A stretch of DNA of 64,000 bases, taken from Bretschneidera sinensis. Lineage: Eukaryota > Streptophyta > Magnoliopsida > Brassicales > Akaniaceae. The stretch is taken from positions 21,083,001 through 21,147,000 of the forward strand of contig CM043698.1 of assembly GCA_023935145.1 (NCBI GenBank), in the 5' to 3' direction. This document shows positions 33,801 through 45,719 of the stretch, one piece after another (the first letter of the stretch is position 1; each line of letters begins with the position of its first letter). Under the pieces are notes generated by a model that saw only the letters and a list, made by a program, of their open reading frames with translations, did not search any database and was not told the origin of the DNA. A program made the translations under genes and the position numbers.

Positions 33801-35775
33801 TTCAAGCATTAGGCTGAGAATATTGGTAGTTGATAGTTAAAAATTAAAATTACAGTGGTTGAAGATCCAAGCATTTTCTTTGCTGTGTCTGCACCATCTT
33901 CAAATTGTTACTTTAGGTTCTATTTTAACTTATATGTTTCAAAATGGTTTTATTGAAAGGAAGTTTCTGCAATTAACTTCAGTATTTATTGAATTTCTAA
34001 ATCAGACTCTCCCTAGGCTCTTGGATGCTCCAAGCTTGGAAAATGGTCATGCGAAAAAAATCTCGTGTGGGGCTCGTCACAGTGCTGTAATCACGAGTAT
34101 GTACTTGATGCATTTATCAGGCCTCCTTATTTCCCTCTTTTAGTATTGAAGTATGTTTGTCTCTGTTAAGAATTCATTTTTCCATCTTCTTATAAAAAAA
34201 AGAATTCATTTTCCCATCTTGTTTGACAGCTTCAGTGATACTGAAGCATGTTGTTTTGAGTTAAATCTCTCTATTTGGTATTCCTATAGTTTTTATTCTA
34301 ATTCTGATGAAATGAAACCTTGAATGGGTTTGTCTTTCCCAGGTTCATGGTTTGGTGAGTTTCTTTTATTTTTAGAAGTCTTTTCTAGAGGGGAGGACTT
34401 TCAGTTTCTGGATTACTATCAAAAGGACTACTTGTCGATTATGAAGAATCCACAACTGACTCTAGGGTACTATGCATGCCACGCCTTTAAAATGTAGAAT
34501 CTGGCTCCTTTCCATTCCCATTTCAAATTTGCTCAATTATGGCATGGCACCTAACTTTTGAGCAAATGAATAGGTAAGGTGGGGTCAGCCACTCTAGATG
34601 TGCAATGCTCCGCCTCCCTCTACCTTACGACCTCAAAACTACGCTGTTTTACCCTCTGCTATTTCATAATCTGGATAATGTTGATTCTGCTAACCATGCC
34701 TCTACTTCTAAGCAGTGAGGCAACGATCCGACAACTTTTCCAACAACTGTAGCTGCCACCCAAAAGATGAAAGAATTCAAGTGTTTCCTTTAATGGTTGA
34801 CCTCAGTTTTAGAGATTGGTTTTGGAAAGCTTATTTGAACATGTGACTGCTTACTGTCATGGCTCTGCAATCAGTATGCAAGCAATAGGCTTTCTTTGTG
34901 AGAAAAAGTAAAGAGACACAAGGTGGAACTTAGATGAGTGATTTGAGCATCAATTTGGGGGAGAGAACAGTATTGTGATGGATCTTGCCTTCATCTGATA
35001 TGTTGTACTGTCCTTGAGCAAAGAGATGGTCGAATCCATTAGACTATAAGTTTAATAAATGTGAAATGTGTATAAAATAACAGTCCTCACCCAGAGATTA
35101 CGTGTGTCAAATAATAGAAAGATCTATACTAATTTTTTTTGGGGTGGTGGTTTGGAAAAGATGACATGATTATTAGACTTCTTTTATTAGTGGAAGACAC
35201 TCACTCCCATAAAATGATGGAACTGATGATGATCTATCTTGAGATTGTGCTCATATTAATGCTTTAGTTTGAGAGGCCATATATTTCTTATCCAATTGCC
35301 TGCATGTATGCTAGTACTTGATTCTATATGAATTTGATGGATAGAATTTTTTATTTAAGTATTTGGTCTCTTAATATGTTTGGAAATAGATTCGTACTGA
35401 TTTAGCTATAACTTACGCCGTGCTTCTGTTGCTTGAAGATGATAACAAAGTGTTCTGCTGGGGATGGAACAAGTACGGCCAGGTATCATACTTGCATCAT
35501 GGCATCTGAATTGTTTCATTTCAATGTTTTATATATGAGCTTCAATTTATAGAAAAATAATTTTACATCGTTCTGTTTTGATGTTGTGGAGTCCGAACAC
35601 CTCGCCATGTCTCTTATTAACTCAAATAATAATTTGTTGGTGCCTGAAACAGCTTGGTTTGGGAGACGTGATTGATCGCAACATTCCTTCTCAAGTTACT
35701 ATTGAGGGTTGTGTCCCTAAAAGCGTGGCCTGTGGCTGGTGGCATACCCTACTTCTGGCTGAATCGCCCACTTGA
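21803..35775 (+). CDS. RCC1-repeat (beta-propeller) family protein, UVR8/RUG1-like
   Basis: Eleven exons: 21803-22010, 22607-22680, 22782-22866, 23365-23496, 23588-23824, 23961-24200, 28336-28379, 33504-33686, 34006-34096, 35439-35482, 35653-35775. All introns are GT-AG, and the sum is 1461 nt (486 aa). RCC1 blade motifs recur in order: AAGWAHCVAVT, AAGGRHTLALS, VWGWGYGGEGQLGLG, CGGRHSAVIT, TFGWGLYGQ, AAGLWHTVC, AFGGNQFGQLGTG, CGARHSAVIT, FCWGWNKYGQLGLGD, CGWWHTLLL. A low-complexity Ser-rich, basic insert (SSSGT...KKRRISSAKQAAESSSSGDE) interrupts the propeller after about residue 165. RCC1 folds act as exchange factors or protein-binding scaffolds; the role here is unknown. The repeated GWRHT tryptophan motifs of the UV-B receptor UVR8 are absent, so a photoreceptor role is unlikely. 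Wording is nearest, from memory, to Arabidopsis At5g48330 (RUG1). Introns 6 and 7 hold antisense retroelements. Confidence 0.92.
24641..24856 (-). repeat. 3' LTR of the intron-6 copia element
   Basis: It shares its sequence with the LTR ending at 27415 with few mismatches from TATCTTTCTAATTCC onward. The inner end reads TCTTGGGATTG on the minus strand, a one-base change from the TGTTGGG start of the 5' LTR. Confidence 0.85.
24864..26518 (-). pseudogene. Copia pol remnant: reverse transcriptase and RNase H
   Basis: The upstream part (26518 down to 25523) carries copia reverse transcriptase motifs: NKTWEIVDLPKGKKPVGCKWVF, ERYKARLVAMGYTQ, LQQLDVKNAFLHGDLEEEIYM and the catalytic box VYIDDIIITG. 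The downstream part (25523 to 24864) is in another frame. It carries the end of RT, then RNase H motifs: SHTRPDIAYAVSIVSQFM, YTDADY, WRSKKQSVVARSSAKAEF, YCDNKSAISIAHNPV, and RTTEQLADILTKGL. The break near 25523 is a frameshift, so the product would be truncated. Confidence 0.9.
27178..27211. repeat. Short hairpin beside the copia 5' LTR
   Basis: TAAAATTTAAGGA and TCCTTAAATTTTA form inverted arms around TTGATACAG. It lies where the primer-binding site of the element is expected; no tRNA-complementary site was recognised there. Confidence 0.7.
27205..27415 (-). repeat. 5' LTR of the intron-6 copia element
   Basis: It matches the left LTR over TATCTTTCTAATTCC through CTAACAATCCCAA. The outer end CCAACA (TGTTGG on the minus strand) is followed by the target duplication CTAAT. 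The inner boundary is approximate. Confidence 0.8.
27925..28165. mobile_element. Possible LTR fragment in intron 6
   Basis: TGTTAGAGTATATAAGAATGG and CAGCTTAAGCTTTTGGGATAA resemble promoter and polyadenylation parts of plant LTRs. Upstream, CTTGGAGCTTTGTGCAAAGCCCATTAAT and a similar block near 28015 are repeated. No partner LTR was found. Confidence 0.3.
29497..29796 (-). pseudogene. Gypsy integrase C-terminal fragment
   Basis: The frame reads KGDLVMAFVPSAHCF, then GPFSILCEIGPHTHLLDLPEYLNIS and VKNLSPYQG. This matches the layout of the gypsy integrase C-terminal tether (K-G-D-x-V-M, then GPF-I and a hydrophobic V-LP segment). There is no catalytic core. It follows gag directly, showing a large deletion. 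Confidence 0.6.
30094..31136 (-). pseudogene. Gypsy gag remnant
   Basis: Two overlapping frames. The upstream one (31136-30495) has a Retrotrans_gag-like core (DPAIFLDWIVGMEDYFDWY, IERVCFVKMKQIGPARTYWQ). The downstream one (30537-30094) continues with TRFDELFLRCRLEEEYF, LNGLRVDIKREIVLYSP, EDAYQKALEIKKYLK and the first part of a zinc knuckle (QCHRCHENG). The knuckle then runs out of frame. A frameshift near 30540 and the broken knuckle mark it as non-functional. Confidence 0.75.
31871..33503. other. Remainder of RCC1 intron 7
   Basis: I see no exon, transposon ends or conserved frame. A frame at 31777-32079 has no recognisable product. The intron ends with a normal acceptor at 33502-33503. 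Confidence 0.5.
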
Positions 35776-37231
35776 GTGCCTGCCTTTCTCCAGGCCTTGG
35801 CACAATTTTGTTAGGGTAGCAGTCACTTCTGTTGATATAGCGGTATGTTATATGTATATGTACATACAAGAACTTGTATATATATACATATTCGCATGTT
35901 CCAATCTTTCACGGCTGAAGTTCACTGTGATTAGGCCTTCGTTTAACACCGTTATGAGATTCTTCCAATCTAATATGTTCAACATGACTTGTTCCCACTG
36001 TACATTTTGCTGTTGGAATTGGAACTATCCAGCGTAATCAAATGACTTGAATAATTAAGTTATTGTTATGTATAGAGGTGTTTCTTTATTATTTATTTAT
36101 TTTTTTTCGTTTTGTGGGGTTTTCCACGATTTAATGAATTGAACACAGGCCTCTACTTCACTGGAAATAGAGGTGAAAGCACATGAACACGGTGAAAGAA
36201 ATGTTTCCAGTTAGTGGTGATTGTTGTTCTGCCTACAGAAACATTTTCCAGCCCAAAGATTCTCCACTTTATGCAGACTATCCCAAAGCTTTGCTTATAT
36301 TTTATTTTATTTATTGCTAAGGTATTGTTGTTGTTGTCAGAAAGGGAGCTAATTGGATGCAATAGTTTTAAAATTTGTTTGCAGTGTTCAATAAACTAAG
36401 TAGAGGACGAAGGTGACAAGCTATCTGCTGCAAAATTCCTGTCCCTGTAGAAATGAATCCCCCTGCATTGCCAAGGTCCTCCAGAAGCAGTTGGGTAATT
36501 GTTGGTTGACTGGTCATGATCCAGTTTTTCCTTTGTTCGAGTGGGGAAAAGGGTATAAGAGGTTGTCAATTGTTTTTTTCTTTCACTGGTGATTTGAATT
36601 TTACACAAAACTTGTTATACAAAATTTCAACAAAAAATTACTATCACTTTAATGAATAACAAGTTTTGGTTCCATGCGGTGCACAGGATTACTTTATTAA
36701 GAATAATAATAATTATTTTAATTACTATAATAATATTTTTATAATTATAGTTATAATTCTTAAAAGACAAACATAACAGTTTATTAAAAGAAAAACAATA
36801 AAGTGTTACTACATTTTCCTCAAACTTACAATAAAACATAACAAAAAAAAAAAAAAACATTTTTGTAAGTGAAACTTGAAACATGTCAAATACTTCATGT
36901 GAACTCACATGAGCTGCCATGTTTCAAGCCTATTCAAACTTAACTTAATTTGCAGTATAATGTTATACGATTTGAAGGAATCTTGTTATAATAATATTTT
37001 AAGGTAATTATTGAAAATTGTTAAAAACCAAATGATTATCAGAATCTCGGATTTTCATAGATAATAATTCAACAAAATGTGCATAATTTAAGCAACATAT
37101 GGGGAAAAAGTCGATCAATGAAAAATTAAATGTAGAAAACTTGGGGTTTTTGTGTAGTTTATTTCCCATTTATGTAGTTTAAGCTTTAATCTTTTATTTA
37201 TTTACTTTTATTTCATCATTAATTTAGTTGA

Positions 37232-37235
<4 letters not shown>
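35776..37235. other. RCC1-gene 3' flank and intergenic DNA
   Basis: The 3' UTR is expected in the first few hundred bases. Minus-strand frames at 36153-36362, 36396-36608 and 36627-36920 carry no recognisable domain. Confidence 0.45.

Positions 37236-37271
<36 letters not shown>
37236..37271. repeat. (AT)n microsatellite
   Basis: An uninterrupted AT dinucleotide run. Confidence 0.95.
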
Positions 37272-37276
<5 letters not shown>

Positions 37277-39211
37277 GGTGTAATATTGCACTAATCAATT
37301 TTTGTAAAAATTTGATTGCTTATATCATACCAGTGTTTTTTAAAATATATATCAACAACCAAGAAGAAGAACTACGTTAAGTCCAATTCTCAGGAAAAAG
37401 AAAAGCAAAAAAAGTAAGACAGAAAGTCAGAAGCAGATACTGAATGGATAAAGCAAAGAAAAGCAAGCAAAAAAAAAAAAATATGATTAGTAAATGAATT
37501 GAGTTGCAGCAGCAAACCTTGAACCATTTCTACTCTCTTGATTCTCTACTTCTCTTTCTTTTATTTCTATTTTTTTATCAACAGCACCAAGGATGGGTTT
37601 ATCACACGCGTTTAATAAAAAAAAAAAAACCTTGTGCGTCGATATTTGACTGAGAATAATTTGTTTATAATTTTTCTTATTTAAATTATTATCTATAGTT
37701 ATTTAATGCTAAATTAGCGTTGACTCTTTAATTGTGAAAGATATTTATAGTATTTTTTAATATCATATGAAAAGCAAAGGGTATATTTGAGAACCTGTTT
37801 TCAGTTTTCGAAAATAAAAATTGGAAACAGTTTTCCGATGTTTTCTGAAAAAAACATGTTTGGATAATTATAACTCGAAAACTGTTTTCAAAACAGAAAA
37901 CAAATAAATGTTGCTTGGATAATCTTATTTTGAAAACTGTTTTGAAAATAGAAAACTGTTTGGATACATTTTCTTGTAATTGTTTTCAGTTTTTAGTTTA
38001 AATTTGAAATCTACATTAATTTTATTTCTCATATTTACTAAATATATTTTTCTAGCACACATCAAACACTTGAAAATAATTAATATTATTTTATTTCTAA
38101 AATTTTAATATTTTTTATATATCATAGATCAAACATGTCCAAACTCTTCCCTTCGCCATATCACGTGTGTTTATCTGTTAAATAAATTCTAAAAAATTAA
38201 AAAAAAAAGAAATACAACACAACTTTCACAATTTAATAAAATATAAATAACCAACCCATCATTCTTCTTGCAAAAAAGTAAGATAGTTGATGACAACTTT
38301 AAAATAGCAATAATCATGGATCAAATACAACTTTGAGAATTTGATAAAATGAGAATGAGCGACCCAAAATTCTTCGGGTAATGGATTACAAGAAAATCTT
38401 TGCCAAAATTTCCTCTCGAAATTTCAACCATACTAGTCTCCGAGTTCCACCTAGATCCGGTGAGGGCCAATAATGAAGAGATCTTCATATACTCAGTTCA
38501 TCTCAACTGTCTAATTTGGTTGGTTTACCTTCCTCACACCCTATAAGTCAAATAATATATAAAAATGTGAAATATATCCATCACTTATCTTTTGTTCTAC
38601 TAGCATGCTACTAGAATTGATAAGGAAAATCAAATAATGATCATGACCTAAATATAAAATAATAAACATAAGATTTTAGATTTCTATGCTAGTTACCATT
38701 CAAAATTAAAAGAAAAAAAGGGAAACAAAATATAATAGAAACTCTTATTTTCAAATGCCTAATTCTTGGCTATAAGGCATTGACTAATTAATAGTATGCA
38801 GCTTCTCTAATTAATTGTCTGCAACATATATGGAATTAATTGAGGTAATCACACAAAATATATTTAAGGTCAATGCATAAATACATTGTGAAGTCTAGTC
38901 GTGAAATCAATAAGTGGATCTACAAGGTGACATGATTAATTAGCAGATATAGTACATAAAAGTTCATGAGCCTAGATGAAGTGTAGAATGAAGAAATCAC
39001 TCAGCATAAGCAAATCTAAATAAATAAAAAATCCTCTAAAGATCTTCTTACACATGTATGTAAGTGTACACATAGTAGAACTAGATAGCAATAATAACAA
39101 GTTGTTTCAAGTACCATTACTAAACTAAAATTTAGCTATGAGAAAAATTATAAGATCATATAAACCATGCACATTTCCATTAAAATAGTGAAGATCAAAT
39201 ATGGCATAAAT

Positions 39212-39804
39212 ATGGTGAAGAGAGATAAAGAGAATGATGCAAGAGATGAAGCTTGGAAAAAGCAAGAGATTGATAGGATCAACAAGAAACTTGAGATTAG
39301 AGGATACGAACAAGCCATTGCAGGTGATAGACAATCTACAATAAGCAACTTTATAAAGAAATTCACATCATCAAGTAGTTCATTTGAAGGAAGAAGTGAT
39401 CATTAAGATCTTGTAAGTTATAGTCCTCAAAGTTCATATTCTTTAGTTCTATCACAAAATCCTAGCCCTAGTACTTATTGTCATGCCAATAACCAATTAA
39501 AAAAGTTGAATTACCCAAATCATCATCTGCCATAAGCAATCAAAATTCCACTTCTTATACTCCAACCCAATTACCCACTTAATTGACTAAAAACCTAACA
39601 CCACAAAACATTAATTCAACTACTCTTTCACCCTCAAAAGTACTTACTTCATCATTTGCTTTAGCCCTAACTCCCCAAAGCTCTAATTCTATCAATACCC
39701 AAAACAACCCATTAACACCCACTTCAATTTCAATCCATAAAGTTGATCCTCCCCATGAGAAATACTACTTTACATCCATTAATGATCATAAAGAAGACCT
39801 TTAA
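39212..39804 (+). pseudogene. Fragment of a GT-2-like (GTL2-type) trihelix transcription factor gene
   Basis: The first frame reads MVKRDKENDARDEAWKKQE, IDRINKKLEIRGYEQAIAGD and RQSTISNFIKKFTSSSS. This is the charged coiled-coil segment that I know from GT-2-like trihelix factors, in front of the second DNA-binding domain. After a stop and a frame change near 39406-39583, a Ser/Pro/Thr-rich stretch follows. It ends SINDHKEDL, immediately before where a second trihelix domain would begin in intact genes. Neither DNA-binding trihelix domain is present. The fragment lies wholly inside the surrounding TIR-like element. Assignment rests on recalled wording and needs a search. Confidence 0.6.
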
Positions 39805-39970
39805 TGTACATGGGAACTAAGAAGATTGGCATTTCTGATATTCTATTACTATCATTTACATTGCCTGCCCCCATTGATCATTGTATGTGTACAAGTGTGT
39901 GGCTTCATGATTAGATTATAAATTAAGCAAGCTAACCCATCGATCATTGTTTAAATGTTGGTGCCAAATT

Positions 39971-40131
39971 TATGTTATAACCTTTACTTACACCTAGTGT
40001 AAAAGCAAATCACAGTGCAACAAATTTTTGTTCAGAGATTGATTAATAACTATCCCAAATAGAACTGTTATAACCTCTACTTACACCTAGTAAAACAGCA
40101 AATCACAGTGCAACAAGTTTCAATGAAAATA
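39971..40131 (+). repeat. Tandem repeat of about 95 bp inside the TIR-like element
   Basis: TGTTATAACCTTTACTTACACCTAGTG and AAAGCAAATCACAGTGCAACAA recur as TGTTATAACCTCTACTTACACCTAGT and ACAGCAAATCACAGTGCAACAA about 95 bases later. Confidence 0.8.
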
Positions 40132-41249
40132 AAGTTTTAAAAAGCTAAGGATTGTATGTGAAGGGAAAAAAAAAGGAAACACTACATAAATATTTTTGAA
40201 GAAAAATACTCCCAATATGGAAAAGTAACAACTAAAATTAAGAACCAAAATCTTAACACTAGAGAAAGTGGAAACAACAGGAACCTAGCAAACCAAATCC
40301 AATATGCCTAAATCAGAACCTAAAATAGTGAAAAACAACTCTTAGATGTCAAATCTGTAAGAGAAAATTAACAAATGTTCAAATTAATCTCTTTTCCTTA
40401 AATTCAATTAGAAACACAGTAAGTCGTAAACCACAAATTCCTAAATCCAAATTAATACCTGAGAGAAAAATTTACATGAGCTAAGCTTGAAAATGGTGGC
40501 ACAAGCAAAAGGCATTTGGGTTGTCAGAGATGTAAAAAAAAAACCCTTTTTGCTGAGAGCCAAACCAAAAAAAAATCGATATAGGAAAAATTTTTAGATG
40601 AAAAAAATATGAAATCAATTTGGGATGGATGCATAATTTAAGGAAGAAAGAAACTATGAAAAACAGAGATGAAAGAAAAGATTGAACAAAAAGAAAACTT
40701 ACCAGAAAAGTCACGATCTTTGGGAGTGACGGTGCCGGGTCATACCAGAGAGGAGGACGAATGAGTCACGGTCATTACCGTGTGAGAGAGAGAAGAAGGA
40801 GAGGAAGAAGTCGCGAGACGATGGTGGGTCGTACCAGATAAGAGGATGAAGGATGACAACAGTGAGAGAGAGAGAGGGAAGAAGAGATGTGATATGTGTG
40901 TTTAGAAGAGGAAGAATTAAACAGAGAAGAGAACACTGATTTTAATGGTGTTTTTCGAAAATTATATCAAAAAAGGCCAATAAGGGGTTTTCAAATAACA
41001 ATTTTTGAAAAGATTTTTTTTTAAAAAGAGTTTTAGAAAATTACTTATGAAAATGGGATTCCAAACATGCTTTTGGGTTTTTGAAAACCGCATTTAGTTT
41101 TTGAAAACTGAAAACTATTTTTGGAAAGAACTTCCAAACATGCCCTAAAATTTAGTTTGTCCATGTTAACATCCTCGTATAGCATAGATATATAAAATAT
41201 ATAAGATTTAATCATATTTCGTATATATATCTATTTTTTATAAAAAAAA

Positions 41250-41707
41250 AGTAAAATTAAACATCCTTAGTCCCATTGAATCGCCATAGAAAAGTAAAGA
41301 ACACCTAATATCAAATAGATAGAAAGAACACGTACCTTACTTAGTATCGATCCATGGTTGATGACATAACAAAATATTTGATCAAGCTTAGGAATAAATC
41401 CTTAGGTAAGGAATAAAAACTTATCTTTATTGGTTCTTCTTTCACGCACTAGCTCTCAATGTAACAAGTTTTTCTTAATGTGTTCTTTAGGATTGAAAAT
41501 ATGAGGGGGACCTAATTTATACTTTTATATAGTAATCCAATGGTCCGCCCATAAAAAGGTCAAAAGGTTTACTATGACCTACTGTAAATAAATTGCTCTA
41601 TTGGACTACCTTTATGTCTCCCTTAATAGACCAATACTTAGTCCGTTTGATGACAAAACCCAATAAACCCCAATTAGTGTAAGCCACATCATAGAATAAT
41701 TCTAACA
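41250..41707 (-). repeat. 3' LTR of the decayed copia element
   Basis: It aligns with 47342-47844 along its length with numerous mismatches and small indels. The inner end is TCTAACA at 41707. The outer boundary is approximate. Confidence 0.7.
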
Positions 41708-42329
41708 TTTTTCCACTTGGGTGATATTAATTGTGGTTAATTTTGAAAATATATTTTATTCTTCAAAAATGATTTTTAGGCGAAAATAACTTTAAAATTT
41801 AAGTGTATATTTTTAAAAACATTATTCTAGAGACTACTCCAAATGTCAATTTGGTCCAATGAGTCCTTAAAACCGGATCATAGCGGTAATTGCATCTTTT
41901 GAGCAACATAGTACCTTCCATTGTCACGAGAATCAACAAACTCCATCGACATAGATCCAATAACATCCACAAAATGGTCCTTATATGTTTCTTTACCCTT
42001 GTCTATTATTTTCAATTTTCTCCACTTTAAAAAGCATAAGCATACTAGAGAAAATTCTTTATGGTTTTGCAACAAAACTTATATTTCTTATCTTTAATAT
42101 CTCGATATATATTTTATGTGCCACAAGACATACATTTTAGGCTATTAACATAATGCCCTAGCCTTTGCTTAAGATTAACACACATATTAAGACTTTCAAT
42201 AGATATATGCATCTGACAATACAAGCATATAAAGCATCCACATGCTAAATACAACAGCAATATCTAAACCGAATGATAAACTGTATATAACTGAATTTGA
42301 ATGCAATAATTATTATCAGTATGATATCC

Positions 42330-42415
42330 CAAATACATCACCAAAAGATATAAATAAAATAAGTACATCACCAAAAGATGTAAATAACTGAAGTACATCA
42401 CTAAAAGATGTAAAG
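42330..42415 (+). repeat. Three tandem units of about 30 bp
   Basis: TACATCACCAAAAGATATAAA, TACATCACCAAAAGATGTAAA and TACATCACTAAAAGATGTAAA follow one another with AT-rich linkers, inside the 3' part of the copia internal region. Confidence 0.85.
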
Positions 42416-42449
42416 AATAATGTAAACAAATAAAGCAAATGCAATGCCT

Positions 42450-42670
42450 CCCCCTAACCAAGCATATCTATAAGATACTTTAAGCCCATCATTTAAGCAT
42501 GTCACTTTAATGTGTCAGGGCAAAAACTCTTAGTTAGAGCATTAGCAACTAAATTATCTGTTATATTATTCTTCTCTATAATGTCACTATACTTTATTAA
42601 TTTTTTTAACGATCAAGAACGTTACCTCAATATGCTTGCACTTTGTGATATCCTTCATTATTTTTAGAGA
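42450..42670 (-). pseudogene. Remnant of copia RNase H C-terminus
   Basis: Minus-strand words KHIEV and NLVANALTKSF match the usual end of copia RNase H (KHIDV ... ADxLTK) but are split over frames by indels. Their place between reverse transcriptase and the 3' LTR is as expected. Confidence 0.45.
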
Positions 42671-43129
42671 ACAATTATTATTACAGTACCACCATATGAA
42701 CCTAGCAATAGAGATAATCATGAATGAATTGACAATTAATTATTCATTCAAGCAACTTGTGTCACGGCCCATAACATGTCACAACCGTAGCTTAGAAGAA
42801 CTAACAAGTGTCTTCTTGACACTTTCTCAAACTAACACCTCATGCCACCATAACCATATAATTTTATGAAAACTTCATTTTATTATGACAAATGATAAAA
42901 CTTCAATCCGTATACTCCATAATCTCAAGATTTTTAGAACAATTTGTTAACCATTTTGAAATTCCGGGACCTCTTCAAGTACCTTATAACTTTCTAAAAA
43001 GGCCACCGAGTGACTTAGATCCTTTAGGCTCTTAAGAAAATCTCATTGCCAAAACAATGTAGGGATGCAAACTTTAAGCTCCCAATTGTTATAACATATG
43101 ACACCTTCCTTATAGATTTTCTTTCAGTT

Positions 43130-43768
43130 TCACTTTAAGGACACTGTGTAGGGCTCATTTTTATCATCTTTAGGAACTGAAATATTCACAAGTTTGCCAT
43201 CTTGCATACTGAACCTTTCCAAAATACAGTCAATATATGCCCTCTGAGAGAGTCTCAACATAAAACAAGGTCTATCTTTATGAATTTCAATTCCAAGAAG
43301 AACATATGTTTTTCCAAGATCCTTTATGTCAGAATGTCTTGACATTAGTTGGTTAACTTTATGCAATAGTCTTAAGACATCACCAACAAGCAAGATTTCA
43401 TCCTCATTCAAGATAAGGAAAACAAAATTAATCCCAATGACCTTGACATATATTTACTAATTTACATTTGTTCTCAACAAACCTTTATAAAGTCATTATA
43501 TCATCAAATTTTAGATATTATTGTTTAGAAGCTTGCTTTGAACTCTTATATAGACTTTTGTATGTCTAAATATACAATGATTTTTCACCATATTCCTTAA
43601 ATTCCTTAGGTTGTAGCATATAGACTTACTTATAAAGTCTTCATATAGAAAAACACTTTTCATTTCCATTTGATGTAGCTCTAAAACTGGATAATATACC
43701 AGCACCATGATAACTCTAAGAGTATCCTTAGAGGAAACTAGAGAAAAAGTTTCGTTGTAAACAATCAT
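43130..43768 (-). pseudogene. Copia reverse transcriptase remnant
   Basis: The upstream piece (43768-43511) reads FSLVSSKDTLRVIM and LELHQMEMKSVFLYEDF. The downstream piece (43411-43130) reads DEILLVGDVLRLLHKVNQLM, KDLGKTYVLLGIEIHKDR and LSQRAYIDCILERFSMQ. Both fit the copia RT layout in the right order. The catalytic aspartate pair and the link between the pieces are damaged. Confidence 0.75.
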
Positions 43769-45719
43769 TTCTATCTGAGTGAATCATTTAGCTACCAATA
43801 TGGACTTGAAACTTTCAATCCTTTGGAGTCCTCCTAAGCCTTACAACCATCAGAAAATTCTATAAGCTCGATCTTCACAATCTTTCTAAAATCAACATTG
43901 AGTCTCATTGAATGCAACTTATCTCTCTTTGCTTCTCACCACAGATATAATTGAAAACTATAAAAACAACTTCTGATAAGTCACTGGGTGATCTACTACA
44001 TAGCCAATATTATAGTTACTATCATCTAAATAAATAATAATGATCAAAATGTTGACATATCTTTTCTCCGTGGTAGATCACAACTAGTGCCCTACACAAC
44101 TGCATCCTGCTGTTGAAGAGTCTTAATAGGAACTAGTTGAGCAAGTAGCTCATGCTCCTCCACTGGTAACACTATAGATATAGGAACCAATATATCCATC
44201 TTTATAGGTAGAGAAAATAAACTATCCAAACATTATCACTATCCTTAATGATTTGAGAACAATTACCTTTTCAATTAGATTAACACCAGAAACTTAGCTA
44301 TTGTTTATTCCACAATTCTAGTATTTTAAAGCAGCACTATGAAACTTATGTCTTATAATGATTCGAGTACCTTATGAAGAAACAATAAGAAAATCTTGAA
44401 TCTAACTTACATTCATTGGGAATACATATAGGTGTATTTCTACAAAATATACCCTAAATACAGAGATTATCAATGTTAAGGTTTTCATCCAGTTCACAAT
44501 TAAAAAATATCTTTAGATTATAACTTTACTGAGCTCTTTATTGAGGACTCACTGAACCATAGTAATAACCTCAACCCAAAGATAATCTAGTCTTGACATG
44601 CTTCTTTTAAAACCTTAAATGTGCAAATTCACCTTTCGGCCACACCTTTATGTTAAGGACAACCTAATATAGTGTACGAGGTCACTATTTCCTTCAAGCA
44701 TCTAGCAAACAGACCTTTAAATTGTCTTAAAACTTCATGTTTACCAAAATATTCACTTTATTGATATGACTCAATCATTCTTAATAACTTTTCTTATCTA
44801 TTTCTTAAAATCAATCATAAAATCTTGAATGTGTCAAGAAAATCAGACTTTCCTTTAATTGAAAATATATATCCACAACAGGATCGACCATCAATGAATG
44901 ATACAAATGTTTACACTTATAAAATGTAGTTGAACAAGTATGTTGAAAATAAATGTGGATGACTTCTAAAAGATCATGTTCATGAGATGCACTATGTTCT
45001 TATCTTGGTTAATTTATCCCTAAACAAGTCATTACATGTCTAGTTGATAGTAGATCGGACGTATAACTTTATTATTCTTTTCACTCTCTCTTTAGAATTG
45101 TGATCAAAAAATTTATGCCACATCATAGAAGCCTTTCCTTAATTAGGGATGTTTTGGCAGTACTTGAACTTTATATGAGGTTGTATAAACTTTATTTGGA
45201 GCTCAAACCATAACTAACACAACCCATAGGACAAGGTACAATGGCTAATAGCTTCCGAACCAAAAGATAATTTAACTTTACAAACTTTATCATCAAAAGT
45301 GTAGTCAATTTTGTCCAAAACTTGAAGATGAAAATTGAATTCCGCACTAGAATCATATATATAATGTATCCCTAATAGCTACTCCTATAAACTTTATGTC
45401 CACCTCATCATTGTTGCCAACCGTGAGTTTAAACTCTCATTTATTTGGCTTTTCCTTGCTTATGAATCCCTGTATAGTAAAAGCAATACAATTACCACTG
45501 TCTACCCACCACACTAAATGGGGCTTCAGTTACATCGGATTCGCTTATAACAAGAGTCAAAGAGTTACCTTCACGATTATTATCCTTTATCCAAGTTTTT
45601 ACTTTTATTGCAATTTCATTTCTCATGATCCTTCTTCATACATAAGACGCATTAAATTTCACTTTATAAAGACAACATTCTTAAGACACACTATATTGTC
45701 AATCTGATCAAATTCTTTA

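Larger units (their letters stand above)
37779..41145. mobile_element. TIR-like element (3.4 kb) carrying a trihelix gene fragment
   Basis: The ends form imperfect TIRs, GGGTATATTTGAGAAC at 37779 and, in reverse complement, GGGCATGTTTGGAAGTT at 41145. The first about 350 bases and the last about 250 bases are closely matched, in reverse orientation, by the two halves of the small insertion at 45720-46188. This independently defines the ends. The interior holds a trihelix-like gene fragment (39212-39804), a GAGAGA-rich block (40780-40890) and no recognisable transposase. It is probably a nonautonomous element that has captured host DNA. A clean target duplication was not found. Confidence 0.7.

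Noticed and set aside
36153..36920. Three minus-strand frames after the RCC1 gene
   Set aside because: No recognisable motif, AT-rich codon use, and overlap with the expected 3' flank.
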